A DNA stretch of 64,000 bases from Streptomyces sp. NRRL F-5122 (GTDB taxonomy: Bacteria; Actinomycetota; Actinomycetes; Streptomycetales; Streptomycetaceae): positions 42,834 through 106,833 of the forward strand of contig NZ_LMWH01000242.1 in NCBI RefSeq assembly GCF_001507435.1, in the 5' to 3' direction. The translations under genes were made by a program, and so were the position numbers. Below are positions 61,818-64,000 of this stretch, in pieces (the stretch's first letter is position 1; each line of letters starts with the position of its first letter). The notes beneath the pieces are model-generated. The model made no database searches. It was not told the origin of the DNA and was given only the letters and a program-made list of their open reading frames with translations.

Positions 61818-62315
61818 GACGTCTCCTCCGTGATGCCGATGCCGATGCCGGTGCTTGCGGCCGACGGGTCGAGTGGTGCGTCGAGCAGGGTGCGCACTTC
61901 GTCGGTGAAGGCCTGGATGCGGGAGGTCGAGGCCGCCCAGCGGTGCGAGGAACTGCTCGTGGAGCCGCTGGACCACCTGGATCGCCCGCCGCGCGACCTG
62001 CTCTCCCTCAGCGGTGAGCGAGAGCTGTATGGCCCGCGGGTCCGCCGGGTCGCGCGCCCGGTCCACGAGACCGGCGGTCTCCAGGGTGCGGGCGAGCTTG
62101 GAGACATAGAGCGCCTCGAGCCCGGTGTGGTCGGCGAGCTGATGCTGGCTGGGGCGCCTGCCGCTGCGGTGCATACCGAACAGCGTTGCCACCAGTGCGT
62201 ACTGGGCGTGCGTCAGACCGAGCGGTGCCACTGCGCGATCGACGGCCACGCGCCACTTCGTGGACAGTCGCCAGACGAGAAAGCCGGGGGTCGCGCCTTC
62301 GGGTGCCGTACTCAT
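61814..62315 (-). pseudogene. MarR-family regulator with a one-base frameshift near its 3' end
   Basis: ATG 62315. Intact winged HTH: RRPSQHQLADHTGLEALYVS, KLARTLETAGLVDRARDPAD. Around 61922-61927, after APLGGLD, one extra C (G on the plus strand) throws off the frame; the adjacent frame continues SRIQAFTDEVRTLLDAPLDP, ending TGIGIGITEETS and a TGA overlapping the next ATG. Without correction, translation runs into the next gene as a 313-residue fusion. The DNA-binding domain is unaffected. Confidence 0.7.
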
Positions 62316-62328
62316 GGGAATTACCGTA

Positions 62329-62347
62329 CATGGCTACTATAGCCATG
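62329..62347. promoter_or_regulatory. MarR operator candidate
   Basis: CATGGCTA and TAGCCATG arms around CTA, 14 bp upstream of the MarR ATG and facing the divergent pirin gene. AT-rich flanks (ACTACTATATTTTC) suggest promoters. Confidence 0.65.
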
Positions 62348-62489
62348 ACTACTATATTTTCGACTCCATCAGTCCTCCATGAGTGAAGGCCCCCGCGGGG
62401 AATCTCGACGTCAGGTTCGATTCAAGAGCGCCGCTACGGACGCGTGGTTGGCCTGACGCAGGCGTCCGCGCAGGACTAGGTTGTGCGGC

Positions 62490-63455
62490 ATGAGCAATCT
62501 GGATCGCGAGGCGGTGCCCGCCGTGTGCGGCGGCCGCGGGTTCGTGGTGGCGGAGCCGGTGCGCGAACTCCTCAGTCCACGCCGTGTCCGGCTCGGCGAG
62601 TCGACGGAGGTCCGCCGACTGCTGCCGAACCTGGGGCGTCGCATGGTGGGCGCGTGGTGCTTCGTCGATCACTACGGTCCGGACGACATCGCCGACGAGC
62701 CCGGGATGCAGGTCCCGCCGCACCCGCACATGGGCCTTCAGACGGTTAGCTGGCTGCACGAGGGCGAAGTGCTGCACCGTGATTCGACCGGCAGCCTCCA
62801 GACCATCCGTCCGCGCCAGTTGGGCCTGATGACATCGGGCGGGGCGATCAGCCACTCCGAGGAGAGCCCGAAGTCGCACGCGCGCTTTCTGCACGGCGCG
62901 CAGCTGTGGGTGGCCCTGCCCGACAGCCACCGGCACACCGAGCCGCACTTCGAGTACCACGCGGAACTGCCCGTGGTCACGGCACCAGGCCTGACGGCCA
63001 CGCTGATCCTGGGCGGGATCGACGGCGCGACGTCGCCCGGTACGACGTTCACCCCGATCGTGGGCGCCGATCTGTCTCTGACACGCGGATCGGACGTACG
63101 ACTGCCGCTGGAGGCTGACTTCGAGTACGCGGTGCTGTCGATGTCGGGCGAGGCCCATGTCGACGGCGTGCCGGTCCTGCCGGGTTCGATGCTCTACCTC
63201 GGCTGCGGCCGCACCGAACTCCCGCTGCGTGCCGAGTCGGACGCGAGCCTGATGCTCCTCGGCGGTGAACCGTTCGACGAAGAGCTGATCATGTGGTGGA
63301 ACTTCATCGGGCGCACGCAGGAGGACATCACCCAGGCGCGTGCCGAGTGGATGACGGGCTCACGGTTCGGTGAGGTGAAGGGGTACGACGGTGCTCCGCT
63401 GCCCGCGCCCGAACTGCCGCCGGTACCGCTGAAACCGCGCGGGCGGGTGCGCTGA
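62490..63455 (+). CDS. Pirin family protein
   Basis: 321 aa from ATG 62490. Bicupin with the N-terminal metal site: VPPHPHMGLQTVSWLHEGEV and ISHSEES supply the His, His, His, Glu ligands. The C-terminal RTQEDITQARAEWMTGSRFG is pirin-typical. Bacterial pirins act as quercetin dioxygenases or redox-linked regulators. Divergent from the MarR operon with one palindrome between, so MarR may control it. Confidence 0.92.
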   Translation: MSNLDREAVPAVCGGRGFVVAEPVRELLSPRRVRLGESTEVRRLLPNLGRRMVGAWCFVDHYGPDDIADEPGMQVPPHPHMGLQTVSWLHEGEVLHRDSTGSLQTIRPRQLGLMTSGGAISHSEESPKSHARFLHGAQLWVALPDSHRHTEPHFEYHAELPVVTAPGLTATLILGGIDGATSPGTTFTPIVGADLSLTRGSDVRLPLEADFEYAVLSMSGEAHVDGVPVLPGSMLYLGCGRTELPLRAESDASLMLLGGEPFDEELIMWWNFIGRTQEDITQARAEWMTGSRFGEVKGYDGAPLPAPELPPVPLKPRGRVR

Positions 63456-63522
63456 CCCGAGTAGTGGATGCCGCCGGGGAGGGCAGGGTCCGCGTCGGCC
63501 TTGGCGGCGACGGACCTCGCGG

Positions 63523-64000
63523 TCACACGTGGCCCGGGCCGCCGTCCCCGTGCCGCTCGATCAACTGGTCGGCGATCGCATCGAGGTCCTGTCCGATGAG
63601 ATCGGGTTGCGGGCCGACGTCGAGTGGCGCGTTGCCCTTGCGAAGGATGAGCGCCGTCTGCCAGCCGGCCGCCGCGGCGCCGATCGTGTCCCAGACGTGG
63701 CAGGCGACCAGACAGATGTCGGCCGGATCGAGGTCGAGTGCGGAGGACACCGATCGGTAGGCCTCCGGGGCGGGCTTGTGGCGTCGGACGGTCTCGTCGA
63801 CGCTGAACCGGCGCTCGAACAGGTGGGTGAGGCCCGCCCGATCCAGCTGCCGTCCCGAGATGTCGAGAGTGTTGTCGGTGAGCGTGAACAGCCGGAAGTC
63901 ATGGTCGTTGAGGCGGCGCAGGGCGGCGGGGACCTCGGGGTGGGGCGGCATGGCGGCGAACCGGTCGGTGAGTTCGGCGGTGTCGGCGTCGCTGATCGTG
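63523..64000 (-). CDS. HAD-family hydrolase (haloacid dehalogenase type II-like), N-terminus beyond edge
   Basis: The frame is open to the right edge, so the N-terminal Asp motif is not seen. Present are LRRLNDHDFRLFTLTDNTLD (motif II Thr/Asn region), RRHKPAPEAYRSVSSALDLD (motif III Lys) and CLVACHVWDTIGAAAAGWQT (motif IV region). Order and spacing match type II haloacid dehalogenases. The final residues include IERHGDGGPGHV. Start and catalytic Asp cannot be judged here. Confidence 0.82.
   Translation of the reverse strand, partial: TISDADTAELTDRFAAMPPHPEVPAALRRLNDHDFRLFTLTDNTLDISGRQLDRAGLTHLFERRFSVDETVRRHKPAPEAYRSVSSALDLDPADICLVACHVWDTIGAAAAGWQTALILRKGNAPLDVGPQPDLIGQDLDAIADQLIERHGDGGPGHV

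Noticed and set aside
1..64000. CRISPR arrays, rRNA or tRNA genes, replication origin, prophage
   Set aside because: No spaced direct repeats, no tRNA-like clover-leaf with T-loop, no rRNA motifs and no phage structural genes seen by eye.

Overview
The window is high-GC actinobacterial DNA and looks like a Streptomyces chromosomal arm. The evidence is GC-rich third codon positions, many GTG starts, leaderless regulator genes, GGAGG-type ribosome sites and a dense set of regulator/oxidoreductase pairs. I saw no rRNA, tRNA, CRISPR array or replication origin.

Layout. 1-1910: a STAND-type NTPase cut by the left edge, preceded by a small protein whose C-terminal motif recurs near the NTPase N-terminus; this resembles an NLR/effector amyloid-signalling pair. 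2229-4039: an IS1380-type transposase next to a glyoxalase-fold gene that has lost its N-terminus. 4596-6460: cupin, tiny membrane protein, unknown cytosolic protein. 6740-9979: secreted GH78 alpha-L-rhamnosidase. 10202-12736: a Pls/PosA-like membrane protein with carrier domain and three hexapeptide-helix domains but no adenylation domain. 13.1-20.1 kb: a scarred accessory zone with two oppositely oriented IS5-type ends 4.2 kb apart, a frameshifted gene, gene fragments, a truncated integrase-like gene and an IS1182-type fragment, interleaved with intact regulator/SDR genes.

15-44 kb is a run of compact modules, each a transcription regulator beside a redox enzyme, hydrolase or efflux pump: XRE/SDR, MerR/SDR, MarR/MFS/DUF1330, TetR/FAD monooxygenase, SDR/TetR, XRE/ADH/MFS, ArsR/quinone reductase, HxlR/SDR, TetR/ADH, LysR/MFS, TetR/SDR and CGNR/epoxide hydrolase-like. 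Several have clear palindromic operators. The best is a 21-bp site found three times around the CGNR regulator, the hydrolase and a small peptide gene. A PemK-like toxin lies downstream of a small antitoxin-like gene at 33.4-34.2 kb.

44.5-64 kb holds D-cysteine desulfhydrase-like enzyme, NfeD/flotillin, an amidase/LacI/aldehyde dehydrogenase group (the dehydrogenase has Arg where the catalytic Cys should be), thioredoxin divergent from a disulfide oxidoreductase, an exported acyl-transfer locus (two SGNH proteins and an acyltransferase-3 membrane protein), hydrolase, peptide deformylase, PepSY membrane protein, TPR protein, a MarR operon with a one-base frameshift, pirin, and a HAD phosphatase cut by the right edge.
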